A stretch of DNA of 64,000 nucleotides, from assembly GCF_024124665.1 (NCBI RefSeq), contig NZ_JAMXSB010000013.1:124001-188000 (forward strand), written 5' to 3'. Numbering within the stretch: position 1 is the first letter of the stretch; each line of letters starts with the position of its first letter. The notes beneath the pieces were generated by a model. That model saw only the letters and a program-made list of their open reading frames with translations. It did no database searches and was not told the origin of the DNA. Of this stretch, positions 54,275 through 63,205 are shown in pieces. The DNA comes from Pleionea sp. CnH1-48 (GTDB lineage: Bacteria > Pseudomonadota > Gammaproteobacteria > Enterobacterales > Kangiellaceae). The position numbers and the translations under genes were made by a program.

Positions 54275-56977
54275 ATGGAAAAAGCCAGTACTTCGTCTCC
54301 GACAGGCGCTCCTACAGCCCTAGTGTCAAATGGAGACATGGGGCATATTCAGCTACCTATAGCGCCCGTTTTTGCCGCATCTGAAAAACCAGAAGATAAC
54401 TGGGTCACTCAATGTAAGCATTATCTGGAACAAGGCAGCGACATCATAGAACAGGCATTTGCTGATCGCGTTGCCATACGACATTTAATTCATGCTAGAG
54501 CGGTATTGGTAGATCAACTTTTGTGCGCTTTATGGCGTGCACTGATTACCAGTGATAAACAAGCCACACTGGTGGCTGTCGGTGGCTATGGCCGCGCAGA
54601 GCTTCACCCTGGCTCCGATATTGATTTGCTCATCTTACTGACCCAGCCTGACCACAAAGTGACTCAGCAACAGTTACAAACACTAATTACCTTTTTGTGG
54701 GACATCGGCCTGAATATTGGCCAAAGTGTTCGAACGGTCAAAGAGTGCATCAGCCTCGCCAAAAGCGACATCACCATTGCAACCAATCTGATGGAATCCC
54801 GCTTACTGGATGGTCACGCTATGCTTTTTGATGAACTGATCGAAAAAACTCAAGCCAAATATATGTGGCCTGTAAAAGAGTTTTTTGATGCCAAAGTAGC
54901 CGAACAAAAAGCGCGTTATCGAAAGTACCAAGGCTCTTCGTTTGATCTGGAACCTAACCTTAAGGGCAGTCCAGGAGGATTACGAGACATCCAACTGGTT
55001 GGCTGGATTGCTAAACGCCACTTTCGTTCCGATTCACTACAAGCACTCACCAATCAAGGTGTTTTTACGGTTAAAGAATATCGAACACTAATGGCTTGTC
55101 AGCATCTTCTGTGGCGTTTACGTTTTGTGTTGCACTCTGTAACAGGCAGAAGCGAAGATCGATTATTGTTCGAACATCAAAAGAAAGTAGCTGAAAAACT
55201 AGGATTTAAAGATAAGCCCGAAGCGCTCGCTGTTGAGCAGTTAATGAAAAAGTATTTTCGCGCTGCCATCACTGTACGCAACCTGACAGAATTGCTATTG
55301 CAGGTTTTTGAAGAAGCGATACTTGAAGAACAAAAACCTAAAAACCAAATTCCAATCGACGATGACTTTCTACTAGAAAATGATCGTATCCGCATTAAAG
55401 ACAACACTTTATTTGTAAAGAAGCCAGAGCTGATACTCAAAACATTTATCGTCGCAGCGCAAGTGCCTGGTAACAAACATGTTGGGGCAAGAACCTTGCG
55501 TGCAATCCGCGATAACCGTCATTTAATCGACCAGGCCTATCGTGATAATCCATTGCATAAACAGCTATTTCTGGACTTCTTTAAGCTCAAACACAGTGGC
55601 GACAGACCCTTCTTTTTGATGAAACGTAATGGCATACTGGCTCGATTTTTACCAGCCTTCGAAAAAATATCTGGTCAGATGCAGTTCGACATGTTTCATA
55701 CATTTACTGTTGATGAGCACACTTTGTTTTTGTTGAAAAACCTGGTTGGTTTTAACGATCCAGAACAGGCAAAAGAGTTTCCTTACTGTGCCAAAATCAT
55801 GGAACAATTAGAGCAACCCGAACTTATTTTTCTTGCTGGTTTATTTCATGATATCGCCAAAGGTCGTGGTGGTGATCACTCGGAATTAGGCGCAGACGAT
55901 GCTTACCACTTTTCGATAGAGTTAGGATTGAACGAAAAAGATGCGCAGATAGTGTCCTGGTTAGTCCGTTTTCACCTTATCATGTCATTAACGGCACAAC
56001 GCAAAGATATTTCTGATCCAGACGTCATATCAAATTTTGCCAGCCAGGTTAAAAACCAGCAGCAACTGGATTTACTTTATATTCTGACGGTCGCCGATAT
56101 TCGAGCCACGAGTCCTAAGCTATGGAACTCATGGAAAGCCGCTTTGCTACAAGAACTCTACCTAACCACCACCTACTTCTTAAAGCAGGGGCAGCAAGAG
56201 CTTCTCACAACCACGCAACATATTGAAGAAGTGAAACGCCAAGCTCGAAGTTTATTGGCTAACAGAAAAGTGAGCCTTTCGAAAGCAGAAGCTCTCTGGC
56301 TGACCCTGGACGAAAATTACTTTAACAGCTCGCCTGTCGAACGCATCGCGTCTCAGGCAGAATCCATTGTGAAACACGCCCATGGTAAAAGCCCTCTGGT
56401 TGAAATCAAACGCCACCACAATCAGGGCGGAACTGAAATTTTCATATACATCACAGACCAAGCAGATTTATTTGCAGCCATTACGGCAACTCTCAGTCAA
56501 AAAAACTTGAGGGTTCAAGCAGCAGAACTGCATACCACTAATGACGGCTATTGCCTCGATACATTTGTTGTGTTGGAAGAAAATGGCACCCCGATCCAGT
56601 CTTCTTCACGAATTCAAAGTATTAAAAAACTACTGCAAAAGAACCTCAAAAACATATCCGGCATGTCAAAGCGAGTGAATCGATATCTTTCATCTCGCAT
56701 GAAGCAATTTGATGTCACGACGGAAGTTAAATTTACTAACTTCGACGATGCCCGTTATACCCAATTAGAATTGACAGTTTTGGACCGACCCGGTTTACTT
56801 GCACGTATCGGTGAAACCTTTAAGGAATGCGGAATAATCATTCATTCGGCACGCATCGTCACGTTGGGCGAAAAAGTGGAAGATACTTTTATTATCTCCA
56901 CTCCTGACGAACAGGCCATTGTAGATAAATCTCTACAAGAAAAAATCAAACAAACCATTATTGAACGACTGAAATAA
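54275..56977 (+). CDS. glnD: [Protein-PII] uridylyltransferase / uridylyl-removing enzyme
   Basis: This 900-residue sensor sets nitrogen signalling by modifying PII (GlnB) in response to glutamine. The nucleotidyltransferase active site is GGYGRAELHPGSDIDLLIL (about residues 107-125). The HD domain has LAGLFHDIAKGRGGDHSELG (about 525). The C-terminal half carries two ACT domains (about 715-790 and 825-900; for example LDRPGLLARIGETFKECG). The ATG at 54275 lies ten bases from AAGGA. Confidence 0.97.
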   Translation: MEKASTSSPTGAPTALVSNGDMGHIQLPIAPVFAASEKPEDNWVTQCKHYLEQGSDIIEQAFADRVAIRHLIHARAVLVDQLLCALWRALITSDKQATLVAVGGYGRAELHPGSDIDLLILLTQPDHKVTQQQLQTLITFLWDIGLNIGQSVRTVKECISLAKSDITIATNLMESRLLDGHAMLFDELIEKTQAKYMWPVKEFFDAKVAEQKARYRKYQGSSFDLEPNLKGSPGGLRDIQLVGWIAKRHFRSDSLQALTNQGVFTVKEYRTLMACQHLLWRLRFVLHSVTGRSEDRLLFEHQKKVAEKLGFKDKPEALAVEQLMKKYFRAAITVRNLTELLLQVFEEAILEEQKPKNQIPIDDDFLLENDRIRIKDNTLFVKKPELILKTFIVAAQVPGNKHVGARTLRAIRDNRHLIDQAYRDNPLHKQLFLDFFKLKHSGDRPFFLMKRNGILARFLPAFEKISGQMQFDMFHTFTVDEHTLFLLKNLVGFNDPEQAKEFPYCAKIMEQLEQPELIFLAGLFHDIAKGRGGDHSELGADDAYHFSIELGLNEKDAQIVSWLVRFHLIMSLTAQRKDISDPDVISNFASQVKNQQQLDLLYILTVADIRATSPKLWNSWKAALLQELYLTTTYFLKQGQQELLTTTQHIEEVKRQARSLLANRKVSLSKAEALWLTLDENYFNSSPVERIASQAESIVKHAHGKSPLVEIKRHHNQGGTEIFIYITDQADLFAAITATLSQKNLRVQAAELHTTNDGYCLDTFVVLEENGTPIQSSSRIQSIKKLLQKNLKNISGMSKRVNRYLSSRMKQFDVTTEVKFTNFDDARYTQLELTVLDRPGLLARIGETFKECGIIIHSARIVTLGEKVEDTFIISTPDEQAIVDKSLQEKIKQTIIERLK

Positions 56978-56995
56978 GTCAGTTTGGAGTACCTC

Positions 56996-57817
56996 ATGTC
57001 TCAGTTAGAACAACTTATTAACGATGCCTTTGAAAATCGCGCAGAGTTTTCTCCTCAATCGGCACCACAAGATGTACGCGATGCCGTTCAGCAAGCCCTT
57101 ACCCAAATTGACGCTGGAGAAGCTCGTGTTGCAGAGAAAAAAAACGGCGACTGGGTTGTTAATGAATGGCTTAAAAAAGCCGTACTGCTCTCATTCCGCC
57201 TTAATGACAACGAAACAATGGAAGGCGGGTTCACGCAGTTTTACGACAAAGTCCCTAGCAAGTTTAATCAATTAAGTAACGAAGAGTTTGCAGCAACTGG
57301 GGTCCGAGTAGTACCGCCAGCAATGGCGCGTTTTGGCAGCTATATTGCGCCCAACGTGGTACTCATGCCCTCCTATGTCAATATTGGCGCCTACGTTGGC
57401 GAAGGAACCATGGTCGACACCTGGGCCACCGTCGGTAGCTGTGCTCAAATCGGTAAGAATGTTCACTTATCGGGCGGTGTGGGTATTGGTGGCGTTCTGG
57501 AACCTTTGCAAGCTAGCCCAACCATTATTGAAGACAACTGTTTTATTGGCGCCCGTTCAGAAGTAGTTGAAGGTGTTATCGTTGAAGAAGGCGCCGTTTT
57601 GGCAATGGGTGTCTATCTAAGCCAAAGCACAAAAATCTACAACCGTGAAACAGGTGAAGTGACTTATGGCCGTGTTCCGGCGGGGAGCGTGGTTGTTCCA
57701 GGCAGCTTGCCTTCATCAGATGGGAGCTACAGCCTGGCATGTGCGGTTATAGTGAAACAGGTCGACGCTAGTACTCGCGCTAAAACGAGTATCAACGAAC
57801 TGCTCAGAATGGCCTGA
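56996..57817 (+). CDS. dapD: Tetrahydrodipicolinate N-succinyltransferase
   Basis: This 273-residue hexapeptide-repeat enzyme makes N-succinyl-2-amino-6-oxopimelate in lysine and peptidoglycan synthesis. It begins [15 protein letters not shown] (ATG 56996 with GGAG nine bases upstream; a TTG at 56984 is rejected). The left-handed helix region contains [20 protein letters not shown] and [20 protein letters not shown]. The map-glnD-dapD order is typical for gammaproteobacteria. Confidence 0.97.
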   Translation: MSQLEQLINDAFENRAEFSPQSAPQDVRDAVQQALTQIDAGEARVAEKKNGDWVVNEWLKKAVLLSFRLNDNETMEGGFTQFYDKVPSKFNQLSNEEFAATGVRVVPPAMARFGSYIAPNVVLMPSYVNIGAYVGEGTMVDTWATVGSCAQIGKNVHLSGGVGIGGVLEPLQASPTIIEDNCFIGARSEVVEGVIVEEGAVLAMGVYLSQSTKIYNRETGEVTYGRVPAGSVVVPGSLPSSDGSYSLACAVIVKQVDASTRAKTSINELLRMA

Positions 57818-57826
57818 TAACAGGAC

Positions 57827-57847
57827 AGGGCTGGTTGGTCCAGCCCT
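57827..57847 (+). terminator. Hairpin after dapD
   Basis: AGGGCTGG (57827-57834) pairs with CCAGCCCT (57840-57847) around a five-base loop, ten bases after the dapD stop. The T-run is lacking, so termination may be weak. Confidence 0.4.
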
Positions 57848-58003
57848 TGAAACTGAAACTACTTTCTAACACATTATTGCCCCAAAATTTATTTCACTTC
57901 GAGTTAGCTGGCCAAATTATTTCTCAACACCGCTGGCGAAACCTCTTTGACAATGAGACAATATCACCTTCTGTGAGCAATAGGATATAGGGGCTGCTTC
58001 ACT

Positions 58004-58471
58004 ATGAAAACAATAATGAAATCCATAACCATAATGACTGTTTTCATTTGTCTGTCATCCATGGCAGCGACACAAACCTTCGGCACCGGCGCCGATATGA
58101 AGCATGTAACTCCCATTTCCAAAATTTTAACCTCACCCGATCAATTTCTAGATAAGTCCGTCACCGTCAAAGGCACCATCATTGGAGTCTGTAAAAAACG
58201 TGGTTGTTGGGTAAAGCTAGCCTCAGATCAACAGTTTCAAACTTTACGCATTAAAGTAAGAGACGGTGATATGGTTTTTCCCTTTAACTCAAAAGGAAAA
58301 ACCGCCTACGCTACAGGCCAACTAACGGCCATTGAGCTCGATAAAAATCGCACCATCGCCTATCTGGAAAATTTAGCCAAAGAGGCCAAGGAACCTTTTG
58401 ATGCCTCTTCCGTAAAAGAAGGCATGACGATTTATCAGCTGACACCCATCGGGGTCACCATTGTCGACTAG
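58004..58471 (+). CDS. DUF4920 periplasmic protein
   Basis: This 155-residue protein has a signal peptide (ITIMTVFICLSSMA to AATQT) and a mature OB-like body with the phrase VTVKGTIIGVCKKRGCWVKLASD, the DUF4920 hallmark, with the CxxxGCW motif. Family members are found near redox, metal or PepSY proteins; function is unknown. It overlaps the next gene by 11 bases, so translation is coupled. Confidence 0.85.
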   Translation: MKTIMKSITIMTVFICLSSMAATQTFGTGADMKHVTPISKILTSPDQFLDKSVTVKGTIIGVCKKRGCWVKLASDQQFQTLRIKVRDGDMVFPFNSKGKTAYATGQLTAIELDKNRTIAYLENLAKEAKEPFDASSVKEGMTIYQLTPIGVTIVD

Positions 58472-59039
58472 ACGTCCACGAATAAACTGGTTCAAACTTA
58501 ATCGTTCTTTACACCGTGATATAGGTTATTTCTGTATAGGAATGACACTGGTTTTTGCGATCTCAGGTATTGCCGTTAACCATATCGAAGACTGGAACCC
58601 GAACTATCGAGTGGTGCATACAACTCTCCCACTCAAGGGCGTACAGCAACAGCGCGAATCGGCTCAGTTGAATCAGTGGGTTCAGCAACAGCTAAACACT
58701 TCCTACAAAATCAAAACCACCTTTTGGGAATCCACCGATCGCTATAAGATCTTCGCTCAAGATGACATCAACATCCTCGTTGATCTGGCTCGAGAACAAG
58801 CCATTATTGAAAAAATCGAAGTCCGCCCTATCTTAAGAAGCCTGAACTTTCTTCACCTGAATGAAGCCCGCGAAGCCTGGACCTATTTTTCCGACTTATT
58901 TGCTCTGCTACTGATATTTCTCTCCATATCCGCTCTATTTATGATTAAGGGCAAAAAGGGTGTCTGGGGAAAACGAGGCCTCATCGTTTTAAGTGGTTTT
59001 AGTATTCCTATTTTGTTTATTTTGCTCCGTTCGCAATAA
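58461..59039 (+). CDS. PepSY-associated transmembrane protein
   Basis: This protein of 192 residues begins with TTG at 58461, inside the DUF4920 frame, with GGGG upstream. It has the PepSY_TM pattern: RSLHRDIGYFCIGMTLVFAISG near the start, a central periplasmic stretch with beta strands, a histidine in LNFLHLNEAREAWTYFSDL, and C-terminal membrane helices (about 142-163 and 171-188). PepSY_TM proteins often act in iron or copper reduction or uptake. No ATG gives the first membrane helix, so the TTG is needed. Confidence 0.83.
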   Translation: MSTRRPRINWFKLNRSLHRDIGYFCIGMTLVFAISGIAVNHIEDWNPNYRVVHTTLPLKGVQQQRESAQLNQWVQQQLNTSYKIKTTFWESTDRYKIFAQDDINILVDLAREQAIIEKIEVRPILRSLNFLHLNEAREAWTYFSDLFALLLIFLSISALFMIKGKKGVWGKRGLIVLSGFSIPILFILLRSQ

Positions 59040-59060
59040 TATTAATCAATATAATGTTGA

Positions 59061-59173
59061 TACCGGTCGCCTTTCACAGTGCTGGATTGTTGCCTGCGTT
59101 CACATCTTCCAATCACTTGTTAATCTAAATGTGTTTGCTTGTCGCCTACCTGCATTTTGAAATACTTTGGGTA
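59061..59173 (-). repeat. Decayed ERIC (IRU) element, 113 bp, inverted
   Basis: It runs in reverse from TACCGGTCGCCTTTCA (59061) to CTTTGGGTA (59173). The ends and the GTCGCCTACCTGCA segment match the other copies, but the core is changed and shortened. It lies 50 bases before the broken thioesterase gene. Confidence 0.75.
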
Positions 59174-59223
59174 TATAATATTTCCTCTGATAGTGACTCA
59201 TCACAACACTAGAACACTTCACT

Positions 59224-59993
59224 ATGCACAAAGATCCCAGTTTTATTAATTTTATGCCGAACCCTTTGGCTCCTATGAGAATTTTTTGTTTTCCATATGC
59301 TGGTGGCAGCGCAGCCATCTATAGCGACTGGGCAAAAGATTTACCTTTCCTTGAAGTTATTGCTATTCAGCTACCAGGTCGAGGCAGTCGCCTAACAGAA
59401 CCATTGGTTGACTCCATAGAGCACATGGCAAACGAATTATCAAAAACCATACTACCTTTGCTCGATAAGCCTTTCATTTTCTTTGGCCATAGCAATGGTG
59501 CGACTTTATGCTACGAAGTCGCTAAACGTCTTCAATATCGTATATCAAATGTTCAACCAGAACAGAACATATCATATTATCAGCAAAACGAGCGGTTCAT
59601 TTAGAAAACAAACGCAAACCCATTCATGCGCTTCCCTATGATGAATTTATTGAAGAACTCAAAAAGATGAATGGCACGCCTGCCGAAATTTTGACAAATC
59701 GAGAGCTAATGGAATTATTTATTCCAGTACTTCGTTCAGATTTTAAGATGAATGAAACCTACCGCTATACTCCCTCTCCCAAACTCTCGTGTCCTGCGTC
59801 CATTTTTAGAGGAACAGAAGAGATCGAAATATCAGAGAAAGACTGCTTAGCGTGGCAAACCCTATTCCACCAGAAGATCGACTATACAGATTTTCCAGGA
59901 GATCACTTCTTTATTCATTCCTGCCGAGATCAAGTGGTTAATAAAGTCGCAGACATAGCAAAAAATAAAGCGTACTTGATGCAAAACGCTTAA
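59224..59993 (+). pseudogene. Type II thioesterase, frameshifted by a 5-bp duplication
   Basis: A type II thioesterase of the GrsT/RifR kind, which in intact form clears misprimed acyl groups from NRPS or PKS carrier proteins. The N-terminal frame (59224-59604) holds FPYAGGSA and the nucleophile elbow GHSNG (Ser90). The C-terminal frame (to 59993) holds VLRSDFKMNETYRYTP and the catalytic-histidine stretch PGDHFFIHS. GAACA occurs twice in a row at 59560-59564 and 59565-59569; removing one copy restores a single frame reading VQPEHIILSAKRAVHLENKR. The gene is thus a recent knockout, and no NRPS or PKS gene is visible in the window. Confidence 0.9.
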
Positions 59994-59994
59994 T

Positions 59995-60025
59995 AAAAAG
60001 GGCAAGCCGCTTTCGGCTTGCCCTT
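59995..60025 (-). terminator. Terminator of the ABC export operon
   Basis: The perfect 12-bp stem AAGGGCAAGCCG (59998-60009)/CGGCTTGCCCTT (60014-60025) with a four-base loop is followed by TTTTT on the minus strand. It lies five bases after the permease stop and also just after the thioesterase pseudogene. Confidence 0.93.
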
Positions 60026-60030
60026 CGTAC

Positions 60031-62430
60031 TTACTCGTAACGAAGCGCTAGTATGGGCTCCATTTTTAATGTTCGCCCGACAGGACTAATAACAGCAAGC
60101 AAGCTAATAAGGGTAATACCCAAAGGAATCATTACAAAAATGCCCACCGACATAGTGACCAGGTCGGTATCTTCCAGCATATTAATGAGAACATAGCCAA
60201 TTGGAATGCCAATAACCAAACCAGCCAGCAACAACTTCCCATTTTTGATGAGGAAGTGGATCAACACTTGAGCATCATCGGCTCCTAATGCTTTTCTGAT
60301 TCCAACTTCTTGAGTTTTTTGCACCATCATATTAGCAACAACACCATAAATACCGCTGAATGCCAGCACTGTTGAAGCAATCGCAAAAATAACAAATATT
60401 CCACTTATAAAGTTATAGTCTGCAAATGCTCTTTCTTTCAATCGCGCTACCGTTCTAACATTAAATAGTGGCGCATTGGGTTCTGCTTTAAAGGTTACCT
60501 GACTCAAGCTTTCTCTTACTAGGTTGGGATCACCTTTGGCCTTGATCACAATATTCATTGTGCTTCCAGGGTTCTGCTCTAAGCTTACAAACACACTCGG
60601 CCGGGTAATCGTATCCCCGTATGGAAATACATGAGCCACACTGTTTACAACACCAACGATGGTGAACCACTGATCATCACCACCAACTAATTTAAAACGC
60701 TTGCCAATGGGTGATTCATCTTTAGAATATCGATTAATAAAGCTTTGAGTAACAACCGCTGCTAGTGGACTTCCCGCTTTATCACGAGCGTCAAAAGCAC
60801 GGCCCTCTAATAACTTAACCCCCATCGTTTCAAAATAATCACGAGCGACGGTAACGTATTCAACAAGTGGGTATTGTGGGTCCTTACCATAATCCGCCCC
60901 TTCCATCATAAACTCAGGTGTTAAGGTCCATGTAAATGGTAAGTTTCTTGTGTAAGAGACGGCTTCAACATTCGGATTACTTTCCAACTCTTGCTCGACA
61001 CTTCTAAAATAGTTCATGATTTTCGAATCAGAATTATATTCAGAGCGAGGCAAAGTAATACGCGCTGATAGATAACCGTCAAACTCTACACCAAAGTCCA
61101 TCTTTGATTTATTGTAAACGGTTAACACCATAGATGTAGCTAAGATTAGTAATGCGCAAGACAGAGCTACTTCAATAACCACGATTAACTGGCTCAAATA
61201 AGACGATACCTTGCTTTGCGCCCCTCGAGTTCCATCACGCAATACACTATTAATATCTCCTCCAGTTGACATCAATGCTGGTAGAGCACCGGTTACAACA
61301 GCAAGAACTAGAGTAACAATTCCAGCAACGATAAAACTGCTGGAAGTTAAGTCAAACTGCCACCAGAAAGGAGCTTCACTGCCTCTAAACATTTTGCTGA
61401 GTTCGGTAAGGCTAATATCCAATCCCCAGGCAGCAATCATGCAGGCAAATATTCCCGAAGCTAAGCAAATTATTGCACTTTCTAGCATGACCTGAACAAC
61501 TAACTTCAGTCTTGGTGCGCCCAGTGCAGAACGAATTGCAGATTCTTTGTTTTTTTCCAATGCTCTAGAAAGCAATAAATTACCAGTATTGATACAAGCC
61601 AATAACATAACAAGCGCAACACAAAGCTTCATTGCAAGTATCAACTCTTCTTGATTTTGTGATGCCGCTTCCTGATAGGTGATCATGTTGACGGTTTTGT
61701 CAGCATTAAGCTTAGGGAAGCGTTGCTCAATATCTGACATCATTTGTGTCAGTTCAGCTTGCGCTTTCTCGTCAGTGATACCTGGTTTAGTTCTAGCAAG
61801 AATTTTGACAAAGGGAGCACTTGCTCGCGCAACACCAGCCGTGGACTGTTTAAAGGGTAACCATAGATTGCCAGTTTGAGGGAAACGATATGCCTGCGGC
61901 ATAACACCAACAATAGTATGAGGGACATTGTTAACCCGTAGTTTTTTACCCAATATATCCGCATCCGACGCATAGAGTCTTTGCCATAAGCTTTCGCCAA
62001 TGATAGCTACGGGTTCTGCAGCAGGCTCCAAATCTTTTTCGTTTAGCAAACGACCCAATAAAGGTTTTGCGTCAGACACTTCGAAAAACGTAGGACTAAC
62101 ATAGTAGGTGTTTTCTCGCATTGACCGATCACTTGTCATTAGATTGCGAGTGCCATTGCTATAAGCGTCAAAGGTATCAAACGATGATAGCTTGCTTTTC
62201 ATTTCCTCGTAATCATTCATACGAACAAGAAAATAATCAACCTGCATCCCTTGAATCAAACGTACTCGATCTCCACCAGCAAAAGGCAGAGGAGAAGTAA
62301 GAGTATTGTGCAAAAAGCTGTAAATAAAGATGAACAGGGCCAGCCCTGTTGTCATAACAAACACCGTGAGCAAAGAAAACTTCAAATTCCGGCTCATCGA
62401 GCGCAGTGTGTACATTAAATCCGCCAACAT
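60031..62430 (-). CDS. MacB-type ABC transporter permease with duplicated core
   Basis: This 799-residue permease has two MacB/FtsX halves: the first with a membrane helix (about residues 18-43), a periplasmic core (about 50-260) and three helices (about 270-385), the second with a helix near 415-445, a second periplasmic core (about 450-665) and three final helices (about 675-790). Motifs such as NVEAVSYTRNLPF, ESAIRSALGAPR and KTQEVGIRKALGADDAQV are typical. The duplicated form resembles acidobacterial duplicated orphan permease-like proteins. With the ATPase and adaptor upstream it forms a MacAB-like exporter, possibly for the product of an NRPS/PKS pathway, as the thioesterase next door suggests. 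Confidence 0.9.
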   Translation of the reverse strand: MLADLMYTLRSMSRNLKFSLLTVFVMTTGLALFIFIYSFLHNTLTSPLPFAGGDRVRLIQGMQVDYFLVRMNDYEEMKSKLSSFDTFDAYSNGTRNLMTSDRSMRENTYYVSPTFFEVSDAKPLLGRLLNEKDLEPAAEPVAIIGESLWQRLYASDADILGKKLRVNNVPHTIVGVMPQAYRFPQTGNLWLPFKQSTAGVARASAPFVKILARTKPGITDEKAQAELTQMMSDIEQRFPKLNADKTVNMITYQEAASQNQEELILAMKLCVALVMLLACINTGNLLLSRALEKNKESAIRSALGAPRLKLVVQVMLESAIICLASGIFACMIAAWGLDISLTELSKMFRGSEAPFWWQFDLTSSSFIVAGIVTLVLAVVTGALPALMSTGGDINSVLRDGTRGAQSKVSSYLSQLIVVIEVALSCALLILATSMVLTVYNKSKMDFGVEFDGYLSARITLPRSEYNSDSKIMNYFRSVEQELESNPNVEAVSYTRNLPFTWTLTPEFMMEGADYGKDPQYPLVEYVTVARDYFETMGVKLLEGRAFDARDKAGSPLAAVVTQSFINRYSKDESPIGKRFKLVGGDDQWFTIVGVVNSVAHVFPYGDTITRPSVFVSLEQNPGSTMNIVIKAKGDPNLVRESLSQVTFKAEPNAPLFNVRTVARLKERAFADYNFISGIFVIFAIASTVLAFSGIYGVVANMMVQKTQEVGIRKALGADDAQVLIHFLIKNGKLLLAGLVIGIPIGYVLINMLEDTDLVTMSVGIFVMIPLGITLISLLAVISPVGRTLKMEPILALRYE

Positions 62431-62443
62431 CAGACTCAGACTC

Positions 62444-63181
62444 CTATGCCACAGCTTCTTCTGCCAGAGACTCTTGTGAATCTACTCGCACTTCTTGAAC
62501 TGATGAATCAGAAACAATTTTTGAGTCGAATATTTCGATAACTCGTTTTGCGCGCTTAGCACCTCTTGGATCGTGTGTCACCATACAAATGGTCACTCCG
62601 TCTTCATGAAGCTTGTCAAGTAAAGCCATCACTTGATCAGCGTTTTTAGAATCCAGGTTTCCTGTTGGCTCATCAGCGAGGATAATAGAAGGATTACCAA
62701 CAATCGCTCTTGCAATAGCCACTCGCTGCTGCTGACCACCGGATAACTGAGAGGGATAATGCTTAGCTCGGTGTGACATATCCACTTTCTCTAATGCTCC
62801 CTGCACTTGCTTACGACGTTCTTCTTTTGAAATATCTTTACGGTAAGTCAGTGGTAGCTCAACGTTTTCTTCGACGGTCAAATCACTGATCAGATTAAAT
62901 GACTGAAAAACGAAACCAATTTCAATATTTCGAATGGCAGCACGCTGTTTTGCATCCAATCCAGATACGTTTTTTTCATTTAAAACATATTCACCGTCCG
63001 TCGCGACATCAAGAAGCCCCAAAATCGACAACAGTGTTGATTTGCCACAACCAGAAGGTCCAGAAATTGAAACATATTCACCGGTTTTAATTTCGAGATT
63101 AATATCACTCAATGCATGGGTATCAACTTCTTCAGTAGAAAATACTTTGGATAAACTTTTTAACTCTATCAATGTTTTCAT
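62444..63181 (-). CDS. ABC transporter ATP-binding protein (MacB/LolD type)
   Basis: This 245-residue ATPase has Walker A GPSGCGKSTLL (about residues 40-50), Q-loop VFQSFNLI, signature LSGGQQQR, Walker B IILADEPTGNLD and the switch histidine in VTHD. It powers the adjacent permease. It lies 13 bases upstream of the permease gene, and 24 bases after the adaptor gene. Confidence 0.96.
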   Translation of the reverse strand: MKTLIELKSLSKVFSTEEVDTHALSDINLEIKTGEYVSISGPSGCGKSTLLSILGLLDVATDGEYVLNEKNVSGLDAKQRAAIRNIEIGFVFQSFNLISDLTVEENVELPLTYRKDISKEERRKQVQGALEKVDMSHRAKHYPSQLSGGQQQRVAIARAIVGNPSIILADEPTGNLDSKNADQVMALLDKLHEDGVTICMVTHDPRGAKRAKRVIEIFDSKIVSDSSVQEVRVDSQESLAEEAVA

Positions 63182-63205
63182 AACTCTCTCCTAAACCCCT
63201 AAATT

